A DNA stretch of 64,000 bases from Neofusicoccum parvum (taxonomy: Eukaryota > Ascomycota > Dothideomycetes > Botryosphaeriales > Botryosphaeriaceae), in NCBI GenBank assembly GCA_020912385.1, contig CP087213.1:2170001-2234000 (forward strand), read 5' to 3'. Within the stretch, counting starts at the first letter, position 1. Every line of letters starts with the position of its first letter. Made by a program: the position numbers and the translations under genes. Shown here one piece after another: positions 51,392-62,356 of this stretch. Under the pieces are notes generated by a model. The model saw only the letters and a list, made by a program, of their open reading frames with translations, ran no database searches and was not told where the DNA came from.

Positions 51392-52633
51392 GGCGACTTT
51401 ATTCGTTCGTTATAGGACTAATCAGTGTCGGTTGTCTGGTCGCGCGGCGAGTCATACGGTGGGCCAGCGGGTCGAAATGGCGAGTCAAGACAGGGTCGAA
51501 AGACAGTGAACAAGGAGCACGGGGCCAGCCTGGCAGTATGAGGTCTGCAATGTGCTTAAAAGTGTTATAGATGGTAGAGATGAAGTAGGAGAAGGTGGCG
51601 GAGGAGCGATTTATATCTTATGCTTTACGCATGCCTTGGTGGTGCGCAGGTTGTGCTTGAAACTCCGATGGCGCACAGCTGATCACCGCCTAGGATGTAC
51701 ATATGTAGGCTAGCTTATCAGGTCTCTGACCCATGATACGTGTCAGCACCTGGCGCAACACCAGGCCCTCGTAGCAAGAGCGAAAAATCGAAAATACATG
51801 TAAATATATAAATAAAAGTAGGAAAGCGCATCAATTTTACACAATACTGAAAATCTGAAAGGCTTTGCGCTCTTACGACTACTTATACACAAAGAGTAGA
51901 TCCTTTCCAGACGTATCCAACATGCCTACTGCAGCTCCTCTCTCTATTTATCTACACTCACCCCCATCACCCCTGTCTTAAAATCGTAATAATTCTTATT
52001 TTGCTTTGTTTCACTCTGCCTTGCTATTTGTTCAAAAATCATTCACTCACCGCATTCGCTTTGTGTCCCTCACTCTAGTTATCCGACCTACAAACCGTTC
52101 ACTACGACTACTACTACATATAATCATACCAAGCCCCCATCCCTTCTTCGCTTTGGTTGCTCAAACAAAATCGAACTCGTGGTAATGCCCTCGCTCGCGC
52201 TCACGAACCAATCCATCCCCCCCGTTTTGCTCCGTTTAGATTTCACCCATCGGCCATCGTTCCATTTTATTCCCCTCCTTCCTTTACCACCCGTCCCGAA
52301 CGGAAAATCAGGATCCAGCCTTTTAAAACCTGTCCAGCAGCCCGAAGAGAAGAGTGCTATGAAACACCAAGGAGAAAGAAAGGATAGCAGAAGAAATACC
52401 ATACGTCATGAATCCCATGCCCGTAAAACTCCCGTGACACCGTCGTTTCCCTTTCCATCCTGAACGCTACAAAGAAAATGGAGAATCGTGGGAAAAGAGT
52501 GAAGAGAAAGGAAATCCACTTTGATATGCCTCAGTCCGAGACCAGACCATTTCTTCGGACCTCCCCATCCGTGCCCTACTTTACTGTATTTTCGTTTTCT
52601 CTTGTTCCCATTGTGTACACTGATTGTGGTCTC
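51392..52633. other. Intergenic, right part of the AT-rich island and 3' side of CAC2
   Basis: About 1.2 kb, AT-rich to about 52.2 kb. CT/TC-rich tracts (51.9-52.1 and 52.5-52.6 kb) are likely the 3' region of the minus-strand CAC2 gene. Short Ser/Pro-rich frames here show no domain. Confidence 0.5.
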
Positions 52634-55125
52634 TTACTCGGCAGCCGGGGAAGGCGCGCTATCCTCCGTCGTGCTGACAAGAGTAGGCGCGATCCTCCTC
52701 CTCTTTGGCTCCGGACCTTTCTCCGCCGACTCGTCCTTCTCTTTCTCCCTCTTCTTCGACTCCTTGGGTTCTTTCGGCTCATCCCTCTCCGACTCGCTCT
52801 CTTGATGCCTGCTAGGCGGAGGGTTAATTCCGCTCACAGAGCTCGCCGCACTGTGCGTTCCTCCCTGCGTGCCGGGCATTGGTGTATGCGGTGGAGTCCA
52901 CATGGGGACCTGTCCAACGGGACCAGAGTTGGTCGCTGCCACTCCTGGCACAGCACTAATCGAGGGAGTCTGTTGGTTGAGGGTAACGTTCGGGTCAGGT
53001 CCCGGTGCGAACGACCCTTGAGTTGCAACCGAAGAGGCGGACATGGAGCGCGCGGGGCTGGCTGGACGAACTGGCGCGAAAGAAGAGGGTGACGCTGGGA
53101 ACGCAGAGCCAGAGCTACCAGGCTTGGGTGGTGGCGGACCAGTAGCCTGAGTGGGCGTTGGGGTCGGTGTGGATTGGTTCGAGGTTGATGCCGCCGTGTT
53201 GATCGAGCTCGGATGGCTCTTTGCAGGTCCAGGGTGGACCTGTCCCAGCTCACCAGGTGCAAAAGTGAGACAGGAGCAAAATCCGTCCGATGAGGTCATC
53301 AGAAGGGTGCTACCATCAGTTGACCTGCTCTCCGTGTCAGTTACAGTCGTTGAAATTGGAAATGGGATTCGTACCAGGCCAGATCAGTGAACGTCGCAAA
53401 GTGGAGATTGCTGACGATACACAGAGGCTTCTGTTGCTGCGTGTCGTAGATGTGAACAGCATCCTGGGTAGCAACGGCATACACCATGCGATACGGAAGG
53501 CTGAAAGCCATCGGGGGGCCTGCAGGTAGAGGAGATGCTGCCGCACCATTTTCCGACTCGGGCCTTGGCGATGCTGCTGCCGCGCTAGGTGAGGGGGAAG
53601 GTGCGCTGGTGATCGGAGGCGGATCCATGGAAGATGATGACCTCGGCGGCTTCGAAGGCAACGCTGGTTCCGGCAGGGCAGGAATTTCCTCCTCGGCGGA
53701 GGATGTATCGATGGTAATCTGTCTCGTGGGGGGAGGAGCATCCCGCAGCGTGTAGTAAACCGGAGAGCATCGCACCGCGATTGAAGGCTTCTTGTGGCCA
53801 GGAAGATACGCAATTGGAGGCTTATTCAGACCCGCCCGCGTGTAGATGTAGACCGTGTTGATAATGTCGTCCGATGTCTTGGCTGCATCCGAACCTCCTG
53901 GATTTGATGTTTTGTACTGGCCGGCCGGGGTGAAGAGGAGGCTGCCATCAGGGGCAAAGGTCAGACGCCTGAAAAATGACGTGAGAGTTTCGTTGGCGTA
54001 GATGTTTGCGTTGCGGACTGACAGCCCAGCATGGATATTAGGAGACGTCGAGGGCATAACAGCGGGAAGCGGCATTGACGATGGAGCCGGGGATGCGGAG
54101 CGACGAGACTGCGAGCCAAACGAAGAGCGGCGGCTGTGCGAGGTAGGCGGGTTCATAGGCAGAGCGAGGGATGCAGGCGTGCCCGGGGCGGAGGGAGTCG
54201 GAGAGCCAATGGCCGGCGCAGAGCCCTCTCCCACGAACGATGCTCGATTGTTTCCCAAGCCAAGGTCTGGGGGTGCAGGGCTGCTATTCGATACGCGGCG
54301 TGCGGGCAGGTCCATCTTGGTCACCTTGTTGTGCTGCGCCAAGGAGAACTGACCGTCCTTCGTCTTCAGCGTGTAGATATGCACCGAGCGGTCGGAAGAT
54401 TGCGTCGCGACGAATTCGTTGAGCGGATCCCAGGCCACGCCTTGGACGTAGTGGCTATGCTCCGCGATCTGGCGCACAATCTGGCCTACACTGGATCAGC
54501 AAGCTTCCATAAGCTGCAACGGGTGCGTGCCTACCGTTCTGGGCGTTGTAGATGCGGGCGACGTTGTCCATGCTGCCGGTTATGAAAAATGCGCCGTCGG
54601 GCGACCAGGCCATGTCGTAGATTTCCGAGCCCAACGACCGGCACATGTGCTTCACGCGCCAGGTCTCTTTATCGTCCAGCCCGTCGTCGCCAAACGGACG
54701 GAGGGCCTGGGTCTCGGAGGGCACCCACAGCAGGACGTTGCCGTCGTCACCGGCGCTGCCGAGGAGCTCGCCTGCAGGAAGGCTGTTGTCAGAGGAGGGA
54801 GGCGGGGACAGCGAAGGGAGGAGGGTCTGGCGTACCGCGGGGGCACCATCGAACGACGTTGACGGCTTGGGTGTGCTTGACGAGCGTAGAGAGGTAGACG
54901 ACCTTGCGGTCCTCGCCGGAGCCTTCGATCTTCCAGAGCTGCGAGGCGTCAGCATGGCGCGGCGGGCGCGAGCTTCAGGCTGGGCTGGCTGGCGAGTGAG
55001 CTTACCCGGACGTTGTTGTCGCCGCCGGCGGTGGCGAGGCGGCCCTTCCCGTGCGGCTCGAAGTGGGCGGAGTAGATGGCGGCGTTGTCGTCGTGCCACG
55101 AGACGAGCAATGGAGCGGCCTTCAT
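52634..55125 (-). CDS. CAC2: Chromatin assembly factor 1 subunit B (Cac2/p60)
   Basis: WD40 subunit of CAF-1, which deposits H3-H4 behind replication forks and after repair with PCNA. Exons 55125-55006, 54938-54836, 54771-54535, 54485-53375 and 53324-52634 (introns 67, 64, 49 and 50 nt) all join in phase to 753 residues. The start MKAAPLLVSWHDDNAAIYSA follows a strong GCCACC context and is the usual family N-terminus. Repeats include GKGRLATAGGDNNVRLWKI, HTQAVNVVRWCPRGELLGSA, GSEIYDMAWSPDGAFFITGS, HSHYVQGVAWDPLNEFVATQ, FFRRLTFAPDGSLLFTPAG and FTDLAWSTDGSTLLMTSSDG. After residue about 540 the C-terminus is Pro/Ser-rich and ends with a basic patch (EPKRRRIAP), longer than in yeast Cac2. Confidence 0.95.
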
Positions 55126-55876
55126 GGTGGCCGAGGGGGCAGCCGGGGCCGCGGCGATGGTCGGGGAGCTGTCGTGAGGAGCAGGCTGGCTGGGGGGCGT
55201 CAATTACGGAGGCGGGCAGGCTGTGATGGCAGCGGGCTTGGGGGTGGAGCTTGGGGCGGGAAGCAAGGAGGGTGGTGTGTGGTGTGCGGAGAAAGGTGCC
55301 GGTGGTAGCGGTGGTAGTCCTTTGCAACGCTCGGCGGGCTCAGGTGTTTGGAGAGACCGCACGACCGGGGCCCGCGCCTTTTTGGGCGACGCTCACCTCC
55401 ACCCTCACGCAGCCGGGGCCGCCTGAGCATGACACAACGCAAGAGACAGCGCCGCCGGTCTCGTATGCTGCGGGCCGGTTCGAAGGGAACGAAGCGCTTG
55501 GCCGGCCAGCCATGGCGGCTTTCCGCGATCGTGATCGGGGAGCGTCCGCGCCAGACACGCGCCGACGCGCCATCCCAAACGGGCAACACAATGGGCTGCG
55601 CATCCACGCGCCGCCGCCGTTGCAGAGTCGCCAGCTGCGCCCAAGGCCCGCGCCCACACAGCGACACGCCCAAATCGCGAAATTGACTCCGCGTCAGCCA
55701 CGTCGGCTGGCACAGCCCGTCGCGCCGCAGCGCCCCCACGCCATTGGCCATTGGCGCGGAGGGAGCTCCCCGGCCTGCAGGTCACGGGCAAGGCAGCACA
55801 CTAACAAAAGCGTATCAAGGGTCGCCGGCCAGTCAGCCCATGCGGGCCAGGCACTGCTCGCTGTTCCCTGTTTCTT
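55126..55876. other. Intergenic, CAC2 promoter and glucosidase 3' region
   Basis: GC-rich, about 0.75 kb. Several long shadow frames on both strands lack domains. It should hold the CAC2 promoter (reading leftward) and the terminator of the GH31 gene. Confidence 0.5.
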
Positions 55877-58800
55877 CTACACTACTATCTCTGCGGGCTC
55901 GCTCAGCGCAATCGATAGCGCCGCCTCAGCGGCCATGACTCTGCTGGTCGTGCTGTTGCCAGACGACCCCAGCACCCGCACCCCGCTTATCACCGCCCCC
56001 GAGTTGTATCCAAATGTCCCCGTCACCGCCAGCTTCTGTCCGTCGTAGTTGAACTGGATCTCCGACGTCGCCGGCTGCGAGATGGCGTCGCCCTCGTCCA
56101 GGTACAGGTTGCCGCTGGCCGTCCCGTCCAAACCGGGTGCAATCAGCAGCGTGAAGTTTTGCTTTCGTAGCTCCGTCGTCGTGTTGGCTGACATCGCACG
56201 CAGCGGGACGATGCTGCCGCCCTTCACGTGCAGCGGGATGGTCGTGTACGGCACGTCTGGGAGCGTGACGTACGACCCGTTGCCGCGCACCGTCTCACCT
56301 GTCCAGAAATCGTAGAACACGTCGTCAGGCAGATAGATGTCGACGGTGGTGACGTTTTCCTCCGTCACTGGACTCACGAGAATGGAATCGCCGTAGAAGT
56401 ACTGCAAGTCGATGCCGAACGTCTTTGCGTCATTTGGGTAGAGGAAGAACATCGGGTTGACGACCGGGTCGCCTGTGACTGTTTGCCTGTGGAACGCTGA
56501 GTAGATGTAGTCAAGCAGCTGGTACCGCGTGGCGATCGCGTTCTTGGCCGCTTCAGCCACAAGCGGCCAGCGGTAGAACTCCTGCGAAATGCCCGTGTCT
56601 TGGTTATGGTTCTGAAGAAGCATGCGTTAGAAGCAATTGCCATATCAAAGCTGCCGTGCACGTCATCAGAATCGGCCAGAACAACTCACCCTGTAGAAGG
56701 TTGAAAACGCGCCTAGCAATGCCCAGCGCGCGCAAAGCGTCTCTGTAGTGTTGTCTCCAAAACCACATACATCCGAGCCCACCATCGGCACCTGGTAGAG
56801 AGCCGCAAACTGAAGCAACTGGGAGATCGAGAACCTACTGGGTGTCAATCAAACGCTCATCGCCCTGTCAAATTCGATCGAAGCTTCCTCACCTATAGTG
56901 TGTCCATTGAGAGAGATTGTCGCCCAGCCAATGACCGACATCCTTTCCAGCACCAGCGAAAGTGCTGCGCGTGATGATCAGTGGCCGCCTGCCAGGTCGG
57001 CGTGCCTCCATAGCAATTCTGCTGGCAGTGGACATCATTGTGCCGTACAAATTGTGCGTGTCATACTCAGCCAAGCCGTTAAAGTGGATAACATCAGTGG
57101 CGATCGTCTTTTCGGAGAGAACACCGGCGGCGTTGGAGATGTTGTACAGTGGGTTCAACAGATCCCGACCAGACAGGCCGAGTTTTGTTCCAGCAGTTTG
57201 TCGCCTCATCATCATCCTGCTGGGCGGAGCTATGCCGTTCGGCTGGAAGCTAGCGGGAAAGCCGGGGATCACGCGTCCGCTGCTGTTGCGCACTGGTGGC
57301 GGATCTGGCGGCTGGTTGTTTGCTTCCGCATAGCCGTAGGGATCGGCACAGGGGAAGTCACAGAAGTTGGCCGCCTCATTCATGTCAATCCAGAGTGCGT
57401 CAATATCCAAGCCCGTCTCAGCATTGAAGAAGTTTGCGAATTCGTCGTTCCAGTATGGCTGCGTGTTAGGGTGGAACCAGTCTGGGAACACTGTCGGACC
57501 AGGCCAAACCACGCCAATAAAGTCCGAACCGTTAGAGGCCTTGAGGAATACGTCCTTCTGCGATCCGTTGTCGTAGGCGCTATTGTTACGATAGGCAACT
57601 GCAGGATCAACCATCACGATGTAGTGCTGTTGATGAGCGTGCAGGTAGTCCACCAATTCCCGCATCCGCGGAAGCGGGAAGCGTGCCGGATCAAGTGTGA
57701 ATACCTTCCTGAGATCCATGTAATCGATGTCGGTCCACATGGTCTCCAATGGAATTCCTGCAGCCGAGTAGTTGGCCACAACCTCTGCCACATCCCATAC
57801 GTCCCTGTACCCATAACGGCATTGATGGAATCCGAAGGCCCAGTACGCCTGCATTGCGGGCAGGCCAACGATTTCGGCATATTGCTTGCTGACATCCTTT
57901 GGAGTGGGCCCTGCAAGGAAGTAGAGGTCTACAATACCGCCGAGAATATTGTATTCCAGGTATTGACCATTGGTGTTGTTGATCTTGAACTCGATGCCAT
58001 TTGAATTTAGTAGGAACACGCCGTGGGTCCCGGACTCGCCTCTGTGGTCGAAATACACTGGATGGGCTCCGTACAGGTTTGTTCCTGGCGGCGCGCCGTA
58101 AGAATCCCTGTTCCAGATCGTGCGGGTGTAGTTCGTGGTGTTCAAGCGGAAAGGATCACTGTGCTCGCCCAGGCCATACAGATTAGGCTCGTTGGGCAAC
58201 TTGGTCCGCAGCCGCCAATATTGGGTCTCGAAGATCAACGGAGAATCAGCAGTGTCGAAAAGCGTCTCATTGGTGGCCGTGCGGACGACCGAGAACGAAA
58301 ACGGGTCCTCCACCCACTTGAACTGGATCGCGGCACTCGAAGCCTGGACTGAGCCATTTCCAGCGTTCGGTCGCGGGACGACGGATTCCGGCACCTGATA
58401 GACCGTTTCTGCCGCGTCGTAGATCTGCACGTGAAGGCGATTGGCTGGCTCTGCGCGTCAGCAGATGTTTCGAATAGAGCTAAGGATTCATGCCCGGCGA
58501 TGCGGCGTGAGAAACATGGCGAAACAGAATTTTTTATCCTTCTGAAATGCCCCAAGACTGCAGATGACCGGTGGGAGACATGGGGTTGAAACGACGGTCA
58601 TGCAGAGACGGGCTTGCCATCACGCTCCTGTGTGACGTGGTGAGGCACGTTGAACAGGCCCATCCAATCAACGACACAAGAACCTCGATGCCTGATTTTT
58701 CCCTCGCATCCCACTTTCTTCCGGAATCAAAAGGACGCATACAGAACTGGCAGAGCAGGCAGAGAAAAGAGACGGGCAGGCGAAGTGGCTGAGGAGACTT

Positions 58801-59034
58801 ACCGGTCTGGTATTCGACACTAAGCTTGAGATCCGTGAGATCAGCGCCGTAAGCATTGCATGGCGCACCGGCCAGGCTCAAATCAGCAGTGAGCGAGGTA
58901 CCGGAGTCGACGACATTTGAAGCCGTGTACCCGGGGCAGCTGTCGACGCCGGTCGAGCTCTGGCGGACCGAGATGGCGCCTGCCGAGCAGACCGTGCCAA
59001 AAGCGGCAACCAGCAGCAGCCGGACTCGCAGCAT
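55877..59034 (-). CDS. Secreted alpha-glucosidase, glycoside hydrolase family 31
   Basis: Exo-acting retaining alpha-glucosidase releasing glucose from maltose/starch oligosaccharides outside the cell. Exons 59034-58803, 58444-56893, 56834-56690 and 56611-55877 give 887 residues. The first intron is 358 nt, the others 58 and 78. The N-terminus [20 protein letters not shown] is a signal peptide. Landmarks: [42 protein letters not shown], nucleophile Asp about 431 in [33 protein letters not shown] with acid/base Asp about 586, and [19 protein letters not shown]. Multiple N-glycosylation sequons (NGS, NTT, NYT) are present. Three CreA-type SYGGRG sites occur upstream (59225, 59251 reverse and 59487), so glucose repression is plausible. 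Confidence 0.95.
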
Positions 59035-59136
59035 GATACTGTCGGGCCGGTTCAAACAAGAGCGATATTGGCGAGGGCCGGAAGAAGGCTAGGGACCGTC
59101 GTAGATGGCGGAGGAACGAAACGGCCTTGTCATTCT

Positions 59137-59144
59137 CTTATATA
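59137..59144 (-). promoter_or_regulatory. TATA box of the GH31 gene
   Basis: TATATAAG on the minus strand, 103 bp upstream of the ATG at 59034, followed by an A/G-rich initiator-like stretch. Spacing fits a short leader, as in other inducible secreted-enzyme genes. Confidence 0.6.
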
Positions 59145-59520
59145 CACCTGTAATTGTCCCGGCATGACTTGCATGCTTTGCCCATCTGGGAGGGTGCGGG
59201 TGACGGGGTGGGCACCGACGGCGACTGGGGGATGCAGGCGCGTTTTGTTTCCCCGCACCATCCTCGTCATCCTGCGGGAGGCGCGACTCTTGGCCGTCCA
59301 ACCGCGACGCAACTTCACAGGTGATGCCAGAAGTCCAATTGGGCAGGTCGCGGGCCGAGACCACAATAGCCTGGATTGACTCCACTTATTACCGTCTCTG
59401 CGGATGAAACCTGGGTGCGGCTACTCCGTACCGGGCTGCGTGCGGCGCGCTGCGTAAAATCAGATGCTCCCCCGTCTTGGGGCTCTGCGGGGTTGCCTGA
59501 TGACCTTGAATTTTCTACTC
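59145..59520. other. Upstream region of the GH31 gene
   Basis: Promoter of the glucosidase with CreA-like CTGGGG (59225-59230), CCCCGC (59251-59256) and GCGGGG (59487-59492). It is also the 3' side of the small membrane-protein gene. No coding sequence is recognised. Confidence 0.4.
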
Positions 59521-59853
59521 TCACCGCGTCCCGTCCGACGCCGTCGCGTTGCGCGGTTTGTGTAGGTGCCCACTCATGCCAGTCCCGGTGAGCAAGGCGG
59601 CAAGACATGTGCCCTTGAGTATGGTCTCGTATTGCCCAGACTTCAGGCGAGGGCTGTAGGGCTGCTGTGAAACGCGGAAGAAGGCGGCTCCTGTGACAAG
59701 GAGCCATGCCCCGAAGAGAAGCTGATACCGGTATTTGGACAAGGCTGATTCAGAGCCCATGTCTGTCATTTTGCTGGCGTGAGGTTTGGATAGGATTAAG
59801 GTTGTGACGGAGATGAGAAGGATAAAAAAAGGTGCGACCCCGGCCGGCATCAT
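59521..59853 (-). CDS. Putative small membrane protein (110 aa)
   Basis: Not securely recognised. The ATG at 59853 (a second one is at 59850) opens a frame with three hydrophobic stretches: FFILLISVTTLIL (about 10-22), YQLLFGAWLLVTGAAFF (about 43-59) and GTCLAALLTGTG (about 81-92). The middle part, SKYRYQLLFGAWLLVTGAAF, is loosely reminiscent of mitochondrial HIG1-type membrane proteins, but this is weak. A start at the later Met (MTDMGSE) would remove the first segment. No intron is needed. It could be a real short mitochondrial or endomembrane protein or an overlooked spliced gene. Confidence 0.4.
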   Translation of the reverse strand: MMPAGVAPFFILLISVTTLILSKPHASKMTDMGSESALSKYRYQLLFGAWLLVTGAAFFRVSQQPYSPRLKSGQYETILKGTCLAALLTGTGMSGHLHKPRNATASDGTR

Positions 59854-60636
59854 CGATGACGATGTCTCGGGGAAACGCTCGCCGCCGATCCAACTTCAGA
59901 CCGCACCTCGCCTCGCCCTTCAGCCTCCTCATTCTTATATCATGATCTTCCTTTTAGAGCTTCTATTTTGATCTTCGCTTCCCTAGTATTTTTTGAGCAG
60001 TAACAATGAATGATCTGAGCTAAGGTAAACAACCCCAGTCCGTGTGATCTTTACCTAGCGAGCTTACGGCTTTACCTTTTTCTATTTCCCCTTTTCTGGC
60101 TGAGAATCGCAAGGTGAACATGAACACCCACTAACAGTTTTCCATCTACCTGTACGGGTTTAGTCTCTTTTCTCTTGAAGCTTCGCGTACTTATCAGCCG
60201 TGCTTCAAATCTCCGCATGCACAAAAGTCCTACCGTTGCATTGCTTTGCTAACCGACCTTCTATCACGCCATAGGTATCGTCCACGCCGCAATTAATAAA
60301 TATTTCGAGGTTGATGCATCCAAGCGACTGCGGTTGGCTTCCACCAAACCCCCGAGATGCTCTTGCCGCCTCTGCGCTGATTGGCTCAATGTCGGCACGG
60401 CACAGACTACTTCACGCCCACCTTCCCACTAAGTTCTGGAGCAGTGACATGATTGCGGCTGATTACGAGAGGAAATCGCTCTGATTGTTAGCTACAACGA
60501 TGACTTTGTTTGACAAAAGGCAGAAGCCTGTTGCCATCCTTGTCCATGTCCATCAGTCCCGCTGCTCGCAACCATTCCTTGGATCATATATGTACATGAT
60601 CCGCTTTCAACATCCCATGGTATCAAAGCTGAGAGC
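59854..60636. other. Intergenic, nothing recognised
   Basis: AT-rich, about 0.78 kb, with stops in every frame. It separates the small membrane-protein gene from the 3' end of the 420-aa gene. Confidence 0.5.
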
Positions 60637-61994
60637 CTAGGAATCAGTCTGAATCACCGTCCTGGCCTCCTCTTCATCTTCAGGGCCCTCGATGAGCTCT
60701 CCAAGACCATTGGCACGTGTGAAGATGCGCACCTTGCCGTTGAGGTGCTTGGGCAAGACGAAGCCAGCGTCGACGCAGCTGTCACAGAAGACAATGGTGC
60801 CGAGGTTGTTGAAGAACTTGACGAAAGAGGTGTCGTCGACAACGAAGTTGGCAAGGCGGAGGGTCGTCACGGGCATCGACTGGAGCTCGCCCACGGTGTG
60901 CATGACAGCGTTGCGGGCCTTGCTGATGGCAACCCGGTCCAGGTACTCGCCATGGCCGTACTGATGGTGAAGCATTCCGTCACCCTCGCGGCCGCTTTGC
61001 ACAATCAGCCACGAAATAAGTCCAAAAGAGCAAGGGTACTCACCGGTAGGTGTCTGTAGCGACACGCTCGGGGTGATACTCCCAGTTGCGGTCGATTACA
61101 GGCATCGGCTTACCGCCATTATCACTGTCGCGAGTGATGGGCTTGTCTTTCATGCCGAGCTCCAGCGTGACGAGGCCAGGATTCTTCCAGACAGCCTCCC
61201 ACAGAAAAGGCTGGAACGAATCAACCATGTTGTAGACGCGGAGGATCTTCAGGTGCTCGAAGCTGGTCACATGCTTGAGGTCGTCATGGGCGAAGTAGTC
61301 CGGGTGCGGCTCATGGACGTCGCGGGTCTCTGCATCTGGAACGAAGAGGTTGAGGTTGAGCTTCTGGATGGTGTCGGGAATAACAGCCCAGAGTTCCTGC
61401 GAGAATGGAAGATCCGTCTCCCATCTATAGTAGTCAACTAGCCCAAGGAAGTCAGCCTGGCTCTACTTACTCAAGAGAATGCAGACCCTTGATCTTATCG
61501 AGGATCGTCTTAATGAGGTTGATGGCGAGCGACCACTCCAGCTCATGTTTCTTGAGGGTGTTCTTGGCGGCGCTGCTCTGCGAACGAGCGCGGGTTAGAT
61601 CCCCAGAGCGGACGGGCTCGTCAGTCTCGGTGTCGATGGCGCTCTCGAGGTCGAGCTTGCCGTATTGAGCCTCCAGTGCGCTCATGGTATCCTTCGAGAA
61701 GTTCCAACCTCCGGCGATGACAACCTCCTTCTTGCAGGCGAGATCATCGACATTGACAAGCAGCTCACGGACGCGGTCAGCTACGCAGCAAATGGAACTG
61801 CGTGGGTCGCTAGGGTCGGAATCGCGTGGGCCCGTGAGGATGACGACGCGCTCGGGGGTGTGCAGCTGCAGTGTGTTGGCCATTGTCGCGATGGCGGTTG
61901 TCGCGAGGATTGGGAGAGCTGTTTCAGTGGAAGTGCCCGGGAGGTGGGTGGTGTGGAGGAGAGGTTTTCGGAGCGTGCCACGTCTAGAGGCCAT
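60637..61994 (-). CDS. Unclassified fungal protein, F-box-family-like C-terminus (420 aa)
   Basis: Exons 61994-61471, 61424-61044 and 60994-60637 (introns 46 and 49 nt) join in phase to 420 residues. The first exon begins MASRRGTLRKPLLHTTHLPG and has ERVVILTGPRDSD and a Lys/Glu-rich stretch. The second and third exons read FEHLKILRVYNMVDSFQPFL, LVTLELGMKD and MPVTTLRLANFVVDDTSFVK, then FFNNLGTIVFCDSCVDAGFV. These resemble the leucine-rich back half of fungal F-box proteins that compare the positions of residues along LRR-like strands, but no F-box is visible. The acidic C-terminus is EGPEDEEEARTVIQ. Function unknown. It lies immediately downstream of the right-edge HET gene, 362 bp away and on the same strand. 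Confidence 0.75.
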
Positions 61995-62356
61995 GGCCAC
62001 AGACGACACGCGCTCAGGTGCAGTGACTTGCGGGTTGAGGAAGCTGCGGCCGGGGCCCTTATTCACGCTTGTGACGTCACGTTCAGAGCGCTCTGCTCTT
62101 TGCGCTGCGCGGCGCGCCTACTTGAATTGTCACGGGTGCTTCTGGAAGATTGTCGCAACGAATTTGTTTGATGGCTGGGAGGATCTTTCCGTTCCGGCAG
62201 ACAATTTCCACCTTAAGGGCCCAGCGAGCACCTTTCCACGCGCTAAAAACAAGAGCTTCAGTTGCAGAGACATACCAAAGGAAATCACTTTTGAGCTAGT
62301 CGCAGCGTAGAAGCCTTGCAATTCGTTTTGCACCTTTATACTTTCTAGAAGGTATC
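61995..62356. other. Spacer between HET gene end and 420-aa gene start
   Basis: Contains the promoter of the 420-aa gene and the terminator of the HET gene, both read leftward. No separate gene is seen; a plus frame here is a shadow. Confidence 0.5.

Noticed and set aside
56898..58004. 368-aa plus frame over the GH31 gene
   Set aside because: Lies wholly opposite conserved GH31 sequence including both catalytic Asp motifs; no start context or domain of its own.
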